DNA from: Planctomycetota bacterium
GTDB lineage: Bacteria > Planctomycetota > Phycisphaerae > SM23-33
Assembly (NCBI GenBank): GCA_022705325.1
Contig: JAKJER010000028.1
Location: 1 to 64,000 of the forward strand
Length of the DNA stretch: 64,000 nucleotides
Direction: 5' to 3'
In this document: in pieces, positions 52,441 through 61,822 of the stretch
Layout: each line of letters opens with the position of its first letter
Numbering within the stretch: the stretch's first letter is position 1
Notes under the pieces: generated by a model
Database searches by the model: none
What the model was told of the DNA's origin: nothing
Seen by the model: only the letters and a program-made list of their open reading frames with translations
Made by a program: the position numbers and the translations under genes

Positions 52441-52527
52441 AGTGATGCGTGACCCGTGACGGTCACGGGACGGCCGACATGCCGGGCCGAGCCTTCGTCC
52501 GTGCGGCATTTTTGAGAGGATGAACCG

Positions 52528-53310
52528 ATGACAGTTCGACAGTTTGTGGTGATGGGCGTATGCGTGGCGCTGGCCGGGGCGGGCATGTGGGTCTATGCCG
52601 GGGCCGACGCCGAGGACTTTGACGGGTCCAAGCCGGCCCAGAAGGTCGTCAACCCCGGCAACAAGGCTTTCTACGGCGCCGACGGCGCCTACGACGCCGC
52701 CAAGGCCAAAGACGCCTACTTCCAGATGATGCGGGCCTTCAACTATCCCATCCCCAAGGTCCTCAAGACCGACAGCTTCTGGGTCTGCGACTTCCTCAGC
52801 CGCGACTTCGAGAAACTCGGCATGGGCGGCATCTTCTGGGAGAACGAGCACAACACCTACGGCCAGGCGGGCGACAAGAAATACGCCGGCGACTTCAAGG
52901 ACCAGAAGTTCGGCTACCTCGGGCACGAAATCTACCTCCTGCCCGGGCAGATGCTCCCCGAGCACCGTCACACCGGCGGAAACGACGGGTACGGCCCGAA
53001 GATGGAGGCCTGGCAGGTCCGCTACGGGTCGGTCACGTTCTTCGGCCAGCACAAGGGCGCCGGGGACGAGAAGTCCATCGACGAAATGCCCGAGTCCGAG
53101 CGGCCCTGGGGCTATGGCCAGGACTGGTTCAAGAGCAAGTACTTCGCCAAGCGGTCGGCCGGCGAGATGTACAAGCTGGTGGACCCCGAGTCGTGGCACT
53201 TCCAGCGCGCGGGCCCCAACGGCGCGATCGTCAGCGAGTACGCCACCTACCACAACCACGTGGAGTTCAGCAAGCCGGGCATGGAGTTCAAGTGCTCGCC
53301 CGCCAAGTAG
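52528..53310 (+). CDS. Exported D-lyxose isomerase-like cupin
   Basis: 260 residues with an N-terminal hydrophobic signal (VVMGVCVALAGAGMWVYAG). The rest resembles the D-lyxose ketol-isomerase (LyxA/YdaE-like) cupin family: FGYLGHEIYLLPGQMLPEHR, then HRHTGGNDGYGPKMEAW, which supplies the HxH and Glu metal ligands, and the late histidine in TYHNHVEF. The cytoplasmic members isomerise D-lyxose/D-xylulose or D-mannose/D-fructose. Export is unusual, and the metal site appears complete by eye. It follows the DUF4838 pair by 87 bp on the same strand, ends in a bidirectional hairpin, and may act on sugars released by those enzymes. Confidence 0.78.
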   Translation: MTVRQFVVMGVCVALAGAGMWVYAGADAEDFDGSKPAQKVVNPGNKAFYGADGAYDAAKAKDAYFQMMRAFNYPIPKVLKTDSFWVCDFLSRDFEKLGMGGIFWENEHNTYGQAGDKKYAGDFKDQKFGYLGHEIYLLPGQMLPEHRHTGGNDGYGPKMEAWQVRYGSVTFFGQHKGAGDEKSIDEMPESERPWGYGQDWFKSKYFAKRSAGEMYKLVDPESWHFQRAGPNGAIVSEYATYHNHVEFSKPGMEFKCSPAK

Positions 53311-53338
53311 GCCGCGGGCAAACCAGCACGACGTAACG

Positions 53339-53385
53339 GACGCAAAGGACACAAGGGACCCGAAAGTCCCTTGTGTCCTTGCGTC
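53339..53385. terminator. 20-bp hairpin with one bulge between convergent genes
   Basis: GACGCAA-AGGACACAAGGGAC pairs with GTCCCTTGTGTCCTTGCGTC apart from one bulged A, with a 6-nt loop. It overlaps the stop of the convergent nitrilase gene. The sequence type (ACAAAG/ACGAAG words) resembles the arms of the inverted repeat at 63447-63568. Confidence 0.65.
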
Positions 53386-55199
53386 TATTCCTTCGGCTCG
53401 GACATCCGCTTGTACACCTCGTCCGACACCTTCCGCCCCGCCAGCGTCTTGGCGGGAATGACCCCGTACAGCTCGGGCCGCCGCCCGGCCATCAGGACCG
53501 CCCGGAAGTCGGTCCGCTTCTCGGGCACGGTCCTGGGGTAGTAGCCCGCCAGGTAGCCCGGCTTGCCCGCCCGGCCCGGCTGGTCGCTTCGGGCGAACCA
53601 GACTCGGCCCGCGTCCAGGTCCAGGTCCGCCGTCACCACGCCCTCGCACCAGTAACCCGTCGCAGCCAGGGGGTACCCGTACGGGTCCACCACGTAGCTC
53701 CTCTGCGTCACGTCGGACATGGGGAAGTGGGCCGGCACCATCCACACCGCGTTGTCCAGGGCCCTGGCCTGCTGGAGCCACAGGTTGACCTGCCCCGACG
53801 CCCCCCACGACTGCGACGGGCAGAACACCACCTCCGCGCCCTGGATCGCCAGCGCGCGGGTGATCTCGGGCGAGTAGATGTCCCCGCAGAGGATGATCCC
53901 GATCACGCCGAAATCCGTGGCGAACACCGGCAGCTCGACGCTGTCGCCGTACTGCGAGATGCGGTACTTGCCCACGACCTTCCCGCTGCGGTCCCACAGG
54001 AACGCCCACGACGCCCGCCCGCGCTTCTTGTAGGGGATCTGCGGCTCGCGAAGGCCCCCGATGACCGCGTAGGTCTTGTGGCGCCGGCAGACGTCGGAGA
54101 CGATCTCGAACGCCTTGGCCGCCGCGGGCGTGTCGGTGGCGAAGCCGAACTCCGACATCACGATCACGTCCGGACTGCGCCGCCCCGCCTCGTCCAGGAT
54201 CTTCGCGAACGCCGACTGCGGGTCCGGGCTGGGCCCGTGAGCCGCCGTCACCTGCGCGACCGCCACCCGCACCTGCCGCTTGACCGGCCTGGCCTGCACC
54301 TGCTTGATGTCCGCCTTGGCCAGCGGGGCGAACAGGCGGCGGTCCTCGATGAAGGTCAGGTGGTAGATGCTCTTCTCCCGCCGCACCTCGACGCCCGCCA
54401 CCGCCAGGCCCGGGCGATGCCCGCTGTCGGCCACGATCGTCCCGTCGCGGTCCACCACCCACGCCCGGCCCAGCGGGCAGCCCGCGTAGCTCGGGTGGTT
54501 GCTGCACAGGTAGGGCAGGTCGCCCGCGTAGGCGCCGCTCACCAGCGTCACGTGATTGTCGATCGCGCGCACGCGGGCCGTCACCTCCAGCGGCCAGATC
54601 TGAGGCACCGCCTCCACCGTGTGCGACCAGAGGATGATCTCCGCCCCCTCCAGCGCCAGCACCAGCGGCACCTCGGGCCAGTAGTGGTCCGTGCCGATCA
54701 TCAGGCCGATCTTCCCCAGCGGCGTCTCGAACACCCCCAGGGCGTCGCCCAGGGCGATCGGCTCGTCCGGCAGCCGGTGGGTCTTGCGATAGCGACCGAT
54801 CTGACCCCCGTCCGGGCCGATCAGGTAGCTGGTCAGGTACGTCTTGTCGCCCGCCTTCTCGCGGAGGTTGGCGGCCACGTACAGCCCGTGCCGCTTGGCC
54901 GCCTGGCTGATTGCCTCCAGCGCCGCCTTGGCGTCCGCCCCGCCCTCGGTCTTGACGCACTCCTGCGGCAGACAGACGATCTGCGCCCGCTCGCCCGCCG
55001 CCCGTTCCAGCACCCCCAGCACCGCCTCCAGACTGCGGCCCTGGTCGCTCCAGAGCTGGCACGCCCCAGCCAGGCGGACCGCGCCCGGCGCCCGCTCCGC
55101 CGCCCCCGCTCGCCCAGCCGGCAGGACCGGCCAGATCAAAACCAGGACTGCGACCACGCACCACTGGATCAGCCGGGACGTTCGGGCGGGACCGGACAT
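53385..55199 (-). CDS. Exported double-domain carbon-nitrogen hydrolase (second copy)
   Basis: 604 residues from the ATG at 55199, with GGAG eight bases before it. A signal peptide (WCVVAVLVLIWPVLPAGRAG) precedes two nitrilase-superfamily domains (~38-290 and ~308-580). Domain one has Glu80 (CLPQECVK) and Lys139 (RYRKTHRLP) but Gly169 instead of the nucleophile Cys (GLMIGTDHYW), the same loss as in the protein at 33886. Domain two has Glu350 and Cys438 (GIILCGDIYSPE), but the usual Lys position reads Ile (GKYRISQYG). It may therefore be weakly active, pseudo-enzymatic or use a shifted Lys. It is divergent from the GH29 gene and convergent with the cupin gene. Confidence 0.85.
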   Translation of the reverse strand: MSGPARTSRLIQWCVVAVLVLIWPVLPAGRAGAAERAPGAVRLAGACQLWSDQGRSLEAVLGVLERAAGERAQIVCLPQECVKTEGGADAKAALEAISQAAKRHGLYVAANLREKAGDKTYLTSYLIGPDGGQIGRYRKTHRLPDEPIALGDALGVFETPLGKIGLMIGTDHYWPEVPLVLALEGAEIILWSHTVEAVPQIWPLEVTARVRAIDNHVTLVSGAYAGDLPYLCSNHPSYAGCPLGRAWVVDRDGTIVADSGHRPGLAVAGVEVRREKSIYHLTFIEDRRLFAPLAKADIKQVQARPVKRQVRVAVAQVTAAHGPSPDPQSAFAKILDEAGRRSPDVIVMSEFGFATDTPAAAKAFEIVSDVCRRHKTYAVIGGLREPQIPYKKRGRASWAFLWDRSGKVVGKYRISQYGDSVELPVFATDFGVIGIILCGDIYSPEITRALAIQGAEVVFCPSQSWGASGQVNLWLQQARALDNAVWMVPAHFPMSDVTQRSYVVDPYGYPLAATGYWCEGVVTADLDLDAGRVWFARSDQPGRAGKPGYLAGYYPRTVPEKRTDFRAVLMAGRRPELYGVIPAKTLAGRKVSDEVYKRMSEPKE

Positions 55200-55390
55200 G
55201 GCAGGCTCCTTTCTCAGGAGGAAGCGAGAATGATCAACCAGACCATACCCGCTCCCCCCCGGTCGTTCAAGCCCGGCCCCGGCGGGGCGGCGCACAGACC
55301 GGTGTCGCGACCTGCCGCCGCTTGCCCCGCCAGTCGGGCAGGGTATACTCGACCGGGACCGACGCGGACCTGCGGGCCGAGAGGACCATC

Positions 55391-57721
55391 ATGAACCGTC
55401 ACCTGTGCATCGTGTGGCCTTTCCTGGTTGCGGCACTGGGACTGACCGCCCGGGCCGAACCGCCCGGGCCGCTCGCCCGGCCCACGCCCCGGCAGGTCGC
55501 CTATCAGGACATGGAGTTGCAGATGTTCGTCTGTCTCGATCCCTGCACCTGGCAAGGACGGGAGTACGACAACCACTCGACGCCGCCGGCGCAGATCAAC
55601 CCCGACAAGCTCGACGCCGAGCAGTGGTGCCGCGCCGCCAGGAACTTCGGGGCGGGGCAGATCCTCTTCGTGGCCAAGCACACCGGGGGATTCTGCTGGT
55701 GGCGGACCGAGACGTCGAAGTACGGCGTCAAGGAGACGCCTTTCCGCGAGGGCAAGGGCGACGTGCTGGCCGAGGTGGCGGCCGCGTGCAGGAAGCACGG
55801 GCTCAAGCTCGGCATCTACGTCTACCCCGGCGACGACCAGTGGGGGGCGGTGATGGGCGGCGGGGGCAAGACCAGGGACCCCGCAAAGCAGGAGGCCTAC
55901 AATCGCGTCTTCCGCAGACAGATGACCGAGGTGCTGACGCGATACGGACCGGTACACGAAGTGTGGTTCGACGGCTCGTGCGTGATCGAGGTGGGCGACA
56001 TCCTCAAGAAGCACTGCCCGGAGGCGATGGTCTTCCAGGGCCCGCACGCCACGCTTCGCTGGGTGGGCAACGAGGCGGGCTACGCGCCGTACCCGGCCTG
56101 GAACGCGGTGCGGAAGAAGGACGCCGCCACCGGCATCGCCACCGCCGCCCACGGCACGCCCGACGGCGAGGTCTGGATGCCGCTGGAAGTCGATACCGTC
56201 CTGCACGAGCACTTCTGGTTCTGGAAGAGCAACAACGCCCGCCACCGCCGCAGCCTGGCTAAGCTCATGGACTGCTACTACAAGTCCGTCGGGCGCGGGG
56301 CCGTCCTGCTGCTCAACTCCTGCCCCGGCCCCGACGGGCTGATCCCCGAAGGCGACATGGCCCTCTACGAGGCGTTCGGGAAGGAAATTGCCCGGCGCTT
56401 CGCCAAGCCGCTGGCCGAGACCTCCGGCCGCGGCCAAACCGTCGAACTGGACCTGGGCAAACCCACGAGCGTCAATCACGTGATCGCCATGGAAGACATC
56501 GTCCATGGCGAGCGCGTGCGGGCCTACCGCATCGAAGGTCTGGGCGGCGACGGGCAATGGGCGACCCTCTTCGACGGCGGGCTGTCCATCGGGCACAAGA
56601 AGATCGACCGGTTCGCGCCGGCCACCGTGTCGCGGATCCGCCTGAGCGTCACCCAGTCGGCCGACACGCCGCTCATCCGTCGCCTGGCTGCCTACTCGGT
56701 TGAGGGTGCGGGCGGCTCGCGATCGCTGGTGGATGCCGCCTGGGCCTTCGACGAAGGTGCCGGCCTCATCGCCCGCGCCTCGGGGGCCGACTGGCCCGCC
56801 AGACTCGCCGGTCCCGTCTGGGCGGCCGGTCGCTCGGGCAAGGCCCTGGACTTCCGCACCCGCCACGACTGCGTCGCGCTGGGCAACGTCGCTCCGGGCG
56901 AGCGCGACTTCACCCTGGCGGCCTGGGTCTTCCCGCGCTCCGTCCCGGCTGGGCAGGCCCGCATTCTCGCCAAGGAGCGTATCAACGTCGGCGCAAACCA
57001 GTTCCGCCTCTACCTGCACGAGGGCGGACGGCTGGGCTTCGCGATGACCGACGCCAGCACGTCCCTGCCATACCCGTTCATCACCTCGCCCGGCAGCGTC
57101 CCGCTCAAGGCGTGGACGCACGTCGCGGTCACCCGGCGCGGGGCGGACTTCGCGCTCTACGTCAACGGCCAGGCCGCCGCCCGCTCCCGCTCGCCGCGCG
57201 TTCTCAACCACGAGAACGAGGAAGAACTGCGGATCGGCGCCTGCACCGCCGCCGCGGGCGACGGTGCCGACTACGCCTTCGACGGCCTGATCGACGACGT
57301 CCGCATCTACGCCCGCGCCCTGCGCGAGGCGGAGCTGGCCGACCCGGCCCGCCTGCCCGATCCGCTTTGGAAGTCGCTGGAGCGGTGGACAGAGTCTACC
57401 TTCGCCGCCGACTGGAAGACCTGGACCGTCGATCTCACGCCCGGCATCGCCGCCCCCGGCGAATTCGAGCTGGACTTCCGCAAGACGGCCGGGCCGGGCG
57501 AAATCGAGATCCGCTCGGTGGAACTGCTCATTGCCGGCCAGCCCATCGCGGGCCGGGCCAGGCCGCTGGACGGATCGCCCGGACGCTTCATCGTCTACCG
57601 CATGGAGCAGACCTCCGCCGACTCGCCCTCCGCCGCCCGCGTCACCGCCCGCTTCGCCAACGGCAGGCCGTGCGCGGGCCAGGTCCGCATCCGACCGCGC
57701 CAGCAGGCCGAACGGAAGTGA
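55391..57721 (+). CDS. GH29 alpha-L-fucosidase with discoidin-like and LamG domains
   Basis: 776 residues from the ATG at 55391, behind GAGAGGA. A signal peptide (VWPFLVAALGLTARA) precedes a GH29 barrel (~30-345): QMFVCLDPCTWQGREYDN, LFVAKHTGGFCWWRTETSKY, GIYVYPGDDQWG, and the retaining nucleophile Asp194 in HEVWFDGS; it ends GRGAVLLLNSCPGPDGLIPEG. A discoidin-like module (~365-440, TVELDLGKPTSVNHVIAMED) and a LamG/concanavalin-like module (~450-650, FTLAAWVFP, WTHVAVTRRGADFALYVNGQ) bind sugars, and a beta-sandwich tail follows. GH29 enzymes release alpha-L-fucose by a double-displacement route; GH95 in the same region inverts. Both being present points to fucosylated substrates. Confidence 0.93.
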   Translation: MNRHLCIVWPFLVAALGLTARAEPPGPLARPTPRQVAYQDMELQMFVCLDPCTWQGREYDNHSTPPAQINPDKLDAEQWCRAARNFGAGQILFVAKHTGGFCWWRTETSKYGVKETPFREGKGDVLAEVAAACRKHGLKLGIYVYPGDDQWGAVMGGGGKTRDPAKQEAYNRVFRRQMTEVLTRYGPVHEVWFDGSCVIEVGDILKKHCPEAMVFQGPHATLRWVGNEAGYAPYPAWNAVRKKDAATGIATAAHGTPDGEVWMPLEVDTVLHEHFWFWKSNNARHRRSLAKLMDCYYKSVGRGAVLLLNSCPGPDGLIPEGDMALYEAFGKEIARRFAKPLAETSGRGQTVELDLGKPTSVNHVIAMEDIVHGERVRAYRIEGLGGDGQWATLFDGGLSIGHKKIDRFAPATVSRIRLSVTQSADTPLIRRLAAYSVEGAGGSRSLVDAAWAFDEGAGLIARASGADWPARLAGPVWAAGRSGKALDFRTRHDCVALGNVAPGERDFTLAAWVFPRSVPAGQARILAKERINVGANQFRLYLHEGGRLGFAMTDASTSLPYPFITSPGSVPLKAWTHVAVTRRGADFALYVNGQAAARSRSPRVLNHENEEELRIGACTAAAGDGADYAFDGLIDDVRIYARALREAELADPARLPDPLWKSLERWTESTFAADWKTWTVDLTPGIAAPGEFELDFRKTAGPGEIEIRSVELLIAGQPIAGRARPLDGSPGRFIVYRMEQTSADSPSAARVTARFANGRPCAGQVRIRPRQQAERK

Positions 57722-57939
57722 ACCGGACCCTCGACGCGGACACTCTAACGGTCCGGACACTTCACGCAGTCTCATCCCGGGCCACGTGGCGGGATTTCAG
57801 CAAGCGCCTCCACCGGGCCCAATTGAGAACAAAATTGTGCGCTCATTCCGAGCCATATGACGTAAATGTAACATAAGTGCCTGGCGAGAAATGGTGGTAT
57901 CTGTTTATATTTCATATACTTATGGCAATATCGGGCATT

Positions 57940-57955
57940 TGGCACACCCCGTGCA
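57940..57955 (+). promoter_or_regulatory. Sigma-54 (RpoN) promoter of glnN
   Basis: TGGCAC-N5-GTGCA matches the -24/-12 consensus TGGCAC-N5-TTGCA at all but one position, with the GG and GC elements 12 bp apart. Transcription would start near base 57966, leaving a ~107-nt leader. The rest of the 351-bp gap 57722-58072 is AT-rich upstream of the promoter, suited to an enhancer protein, but no clear NtrC site was found and no gene is present. Confidence 0.65.
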
Positions 57956-58072
57956 ACGTATTGGTTGAAGGTTACCGTCCAGCCCGAGGACAGCCAGTTC
58001 GGTCTGGAACGGCATCGAAAAAGCTGGCTGACACAGCAGACAGACCGTCCCTTTGGGAAAAGGAACCCTGCC

Positions 58073-60256
58073 ATGAATTCCAGTATTCGCAGAACCGCCG
58101 TCAGTGACATCAGCAACGCCACGCCCGTCGCGGGGCACGTCGACTACATTGCCAAGCCCGTGCAGACCGTCTATGGCGAGCACGTCTTCAACGAGTCGGT
58201 ACAGCGTGCCCGGTTGCCCAAGGCCGTCTTCAAGGCCCTCCAGAAGACCAACAAGGCCGGCGAGCCGCTGGATCCGAACATCGCCGACGCCGTCGCGGTG
58301 GCCATGAAGGACTGGGCCGTCGAGCACGGGGCGACCCACTTCACCCACTGGTTCCAGCCGATGACCAACCAGACGGCTGAGAAGCATGACAGCTTCATCA
58401 CGCCGACGGCCGAGGGCGGCGCCCTGGCCGAGTTCAGCGGCAAGGAGCTGGTTCGCGGCGAGCCGGACGCCAGCAGCTTTCCCTCGGGCGGCTTGCGGGC
58501 CACCTTCGAGGCTCGCGGCTACACCGCCTGGGACTCGACCAGCCCCGCCTTCATCCTCGACAACCCCAACGGCGCCACGCTGGTCATCCCCACCATGTTC
58601 CTGAGCTGGACCGGCGAGGCCCTGGACAAGAAGACCCCGCTGCTGCGGTCCATGGAAGCCCTCTCCAAGCACGCCCTGCGCGTGCTCAAGCTCTTCGGCA
58701 ACAGCGCGGCCAAGCGGGTCTTCACCACCGTCGGCTCGGAGCAGGAATACTTCCTGATCGACCGCCGTTTCTACCTGGCCCGTCCCGACCTGGTCAACAC
58801 CGGGCGGACGCTGTTCGGCGCCAAGCCGCCCAAGGGCCAGGAGATGGAAGACCAGTACTTCGGCTCGATCCCCGAGCGGGTGCTGGCGTGCATGGCCGAG
58901 GTCGAATACGAGCTGATGCGCCTGGGCGTGCCCGTCAAGACGCGCCATAACGAGGTCGCCCCCAGCCAGTACGAGATCGCGCCGATCTTCGAGACGGCCA
59001 ACCTGGCCACCGACCACCAGATGCTCGTGATGGAAGTGCTGCGGAAGACGGCCACCCACTACGGCCTGGCCTGCCTGCTGCACGAGAAGCCCTTCGCCGG
59101 GATCAACGGCTCGGGCAAGCACAACAACTGGTCGATGTGCACCGACCTGGGCGAGAACCTGCTCGAACCGGGCGACACGCCGCACGCCAACGCCCAGTTC
59201 CTGGTCTTCTGCGCCGCCGTCGTGCGAGCGGTTCACCGCCACGGCGGGCTGCTTCGCCTGGCGGTCAGCGGCGCGGGCAACGATCACCGCCTGGGCGCCA
59301 ACGAGGCCCCGCCGGCCATCCTCAGCGTCTTCCTGGGCAGCCAGCTCACCGAGATCTTCGCCCAGCTCCAGAAGGGCAAGGCCAAGGGCGGCAAGGCGGC
59401 GGGGCACATCACCATCGGCGTGAGCCACCTGCCCAAGCTGCCCCGCGACGCGGGCGACCGCAACCGCACCAGCCCCTTCGCTTTCACGGGCAACAAGTTC
59501 GAGTTCCGCGCGGTCGGCTCCAGCCAGAACGTCTCCGGGCCCAACACCGTCCTCAACGCCATCGTTGCCGAGTCGCTGGACTACGTGGCCAGCGAGCTGG
59601 AAAAGGCCGTCAAGGGCGGCACGGACATCAACAAGGCCATCCAGGCCCTGCTGGCCCAGATGATCGCCGACTTCAAGCCCATCCTCTTCGAGGGCGACAA
59701 CTACTCCGCCGCCTGGTACGAAGAGGCCGAGAAGCGAGGCCTGCCGAACCTGCGGACGACCGTCGACGCCCTGCCGCTGACGACCGCCAAGCAGACGGTC
59801 AGCCTGTTCACCAAGTACGGCGTGTACAGCGAGCGCGAGCTGCACAGCCGCCAGGAAATCCTCCTGGAGAATTACTGCAAGACGATCAACATCGAGGCCC
59901 TGACCGCTTCCATGATCGGCCGGCGGATGATCCTGCCGGCCTGCCTGAAGTACCAGGCGGACGTGGCTGGCGCCATCAACGGCGCGGCCGCCGTCGGCGC
60001 CGCCTGCGAGTCGCAGAAGCGTCTGCTCACCGACCTGGTCGCCAGCATCGGCGCCCTCCAGGACGCCCTGGACGTCCTGGACAAGGCGACCGCCGGTCAG
60101 CCCCACGGCGATGCCCTGGCCCACGCCAAGCACCAGCGCGACACGCTGCTGCCCGCGATGGCGGACCTGCGGGCCAAGGCCGACGCCCTGGAAGAAGTCG
60201 TCGCCGACGAGTACTGGCCCCTGGCCACCTACCAGGAGATGCTGTTCATCCGGTAA
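58073..60256 (+). CDS. glnN: Type III glutamine synthetase
   Basis: 727 residues from the ATG at 58073, behind AAGGAA, which matches the ~730-residue length of GSIII. The enzyme makes glutamine from glutamate, ammonia and ATP and forms large oligomers. Family motifs are HFTHWFQPMTNQTAEKHDSF, the acidic active-site stretch GSEQEYFLIDRRFYLARPDL, PSQYEIAPIFE, HEKPFAGINGSGKHNNWS and the loop GNDHRLGANEAPPAI. The N-terminal ~170 residues are the GSIII-specific extension. A sigma-54-type promoter in the preceding gap implies nitrogen-responsive expression. No amtB or glnB neighbour is visible. Confidence 0.96.
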   Translation: MNSSIRRTAVSDISNATPVAGHVDYIAKPVQTVYGEHVFNESVQRARLPKAVFKALQKTNKAGEPLDPNIADAVAVAMKDWAVEHGATHFTHWFQPMTNQTAEKHDSFITPTAEGGALAEFSGKELVRGEPDASSFPSGGLRATFEARGYTAWDSTSPAFILDNPNGATLVIPTMFLSWTGEALDKKTPLLRSMEALSKHALRVLKLFGNSAAKRVFTTVGSEQEYFLIDRRFYLARPDLVNTGRTLFGAKPPKGQEMEDQYFGSIPERVLACMAEVEYELMRLGVPVKTRHNEVAPSQYEIAPIFETANLATDHQMLVMEVLRKTATHYGLACLLHEKPFAGINGSGKHNNWSMCTDLGENLLEPGDTPHANAQFLVFCAAVVRAVHRHGGLLRLAVSGAGNDHRLGANEAPPAILSVFLGSQLTEIFAQLQKGKAKGGKAAGHITIGVSHLPKLPRDAGDRNRTSPFAFTGNKFEFRAVGSSQNVSGPNTVLNAIVAESLDYVASELEKAVKGGTDINKAIQALLAQMIADFKPILFEGDNYSAAWYEEAEKRGLPNLRTTVDALPLTTAKQTVSLFTKYGVYSERELHSRQEILLENYCKTINIEALTASMIGRRMILPACLKYQADVAGAINGAAAVGAACESQKRLLTDLVASIGALQDALDVLDKATAGQPHGDALAHAKHQRDTLLPAMADLRAKADALEEVVADEYWPLATYQEMLFIR

Positions 60257-60443
60257 TCGTGAACGAGTCCTTTTCCCCGGCGGCCGGGACGGGTGGCTCT
60301 GCCATCCGCCCGGCCGTCGTCATTCCGGCACAGACCGTCGCGGACTCTGAAGATTGCAGACGCACCCCAGGTTCATTCGATCCCGCGGCTGCCATTTCTA
60401 ACATTGCTCCCACGCAGCGGTGGAGCGCCGAAGCCTTTTCTCT

Positions 60444-60449
60444 TATAAT
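60444..60449 (+). promoter_or_regulatory. Candidate -10 box of the PpiC gene
   Basis: TATAAT lies 27 bp before the start codon, with an AAAGGGAAAG ribosome-binding site between. The -35 region is not recognisable. Confidence 0.4.
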
Positions 60450-60475
60450 GCCCGGCATCGAAAGGGAAAGCTGAC

Positions 60476-61822
60476 ATGTGGATGCATCGACTCACACTAG
60501 CGGCAGTGATGGCGGCGGGCCTGACGGCCGGTTGCCAGCGCAGCCCGTTCGCCTCGCCCCAGGGCGTGCCGGTAACCAAGCCCACACACGCCACCACCCT
60601 GCCTGTGGCCCAGCCGACGGAGATGGCCGCGACCGAGCCGGCGCCGACCGTCCCCGTCCCGCGCGTTGAGCCCACGCCGCCCCCCGCGACCCAGCCGTCC
60701 GAGCTGAGCACGACCCTGCCGGCCGGGCCGTCCATCACGGCGCCCGGAGCGCGCCCCAAGCCCGCTCCGCCGACCTCCGCCAAGCCCCTGGCCCCGGGCG
60801 AAGTCGTCGCCGTCTCCGCACTCCAGGTCAACGACAAATTCGTCAGCGTCGGCGAGATTCTCCGCCTGGCCCACCGCGAGCTGGACCAGGTCCCCAAGAA
60901 CATCACCGAGTCCACCTTTCGCCTGCGGGCGGCCGAGATCATCCACGAGGTCATCCGGGGGCGGATCACCCAGCTCCTGGTCCTCCGCGAGGCCACCAAA
61001 CGCGTCACCGAGGAGATGACCAAGCAGATCGACAAGGAACTGGCGGACCTCAAGAAGGAGTGGGTCGTCGAGATCGGCAAGGGCAGCGTCCAGAAGCTGG
61101 AGGCCGTGCTGCGGGAAGACGGCACGAGCCTCAAGGAACTGCTGGAGGACGAGCGCAACCGCCTGATCTCCCAGGCCTATCTCCGCGAGAAATTCATCGC
61201 GTCGATCTACGTCAACCATCGCATGCTCATGGACTACTTCCGCAAGCACCAGGCGGAGTTCTCCAGCGACAAGCAGGTGCAGATGCAGTTGATCGCGGAG
61301 CCCGAGGCGGCGTTCCTGAACCGCGAGGCGACCGGGCAACCCACCGCCGCCGAGAGGGCCCGCGCCCGCGACCAGGCCCGCGCGGTCATCGAACAGTGCG
61401 CCGCCGAACTCAAGAACGGCGCGGACTTCGGCGAGCTGGCAAAGAAACGCTCCAAGGGCCTCAAGGCCGAGCAGGGCGGGCTGTGGCCCATGCTCTCGGC
61501 GGGCAGCTTCAAAGAGACCCGCGTCGAGGAAGCCGCCTTCGCCATGACCAAGGGCCAGGTCAGCGACATCATCGAGACGCCCTCCGGCTTCTTCATCGTC
61601 AAGGTCGCCGACGTCAAGCCCGGCAAGGTCGCCGACTTCGAACAGGTGCAGGAGCAGATCGAGTCCGCCCTCCGCCAGCAACAGTACCGCCGCATGACCG
61701 ACACCTACCTCCAGGACATGCTCCGGCACGCCACTATCGTCCACAACGAAGAGTTCACCCGCCTGGCCATCGACAGGGCGGTCAACAAGTACTGGCAGAA
61801 GACGACCGGAAACAGGGAATAA
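60476..61822 (+). CDS. SurA/PpiC-like peptidyl-prolyl isomerase lipoprotein
   Basis: 448 residues. The signal ends in a lipobox (AVMAAGLTAGC, Cys20), so it is a lipoprotein anchored at a membrane and acting in the periplasm. Residues ~25-105 are a Pro/Thr-rich linker, residues ~115-270 a helical SurA-N-like chaperone domain, and ~270-400 a parvulin rotamase (PpiC) domain with DFGELAKKRSKGLKAEQGGL, TRVEEAAFAMTKGQVSDIIE and TPSGFFIVKVADV. Such proteins help fold exported proteins, of which this window has many. The last codons and the stop run into a heptamer repeat tract. Confidence 0.9.
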   Translation: MWMHRLTLAAVMAAGLTAGCQRSPFASPQGVPVTKPTHATTLPVAQPTEMAATEPAPTVPVPRVEPTPPPATQPSELSTTLPAGPSITAPGARPKPAPPTSAKPLAPGEVVAVSALQVNDKFVSVGEILRLAHRELDQVPKNITESTFRLRAAEIIHEVIRGRITQLLVLREATKRVTEEMTKQIDKELADLKKEWVVEIGKGSVQKLEAVLREDGTSLKELLEDERNRLISQAYLREKFIASIYVNHRMLMDYFRKHQAEFSSDKQVQMQLIAEPEAAFLNREATGQPTAAERARARDQARAVIEQCAAELKNGADFGELAKKRSKGLKAEQGGLWPMLSAGSFKETRVEEAAFAMTKGQVSDIIETPSGFFIVKVADVKPGKVADFEQVQEQIESALRQQQYRRMTDTYLQDMLRHATIVHNEEFTRLAIDRAVNKYWQKTTGNRE

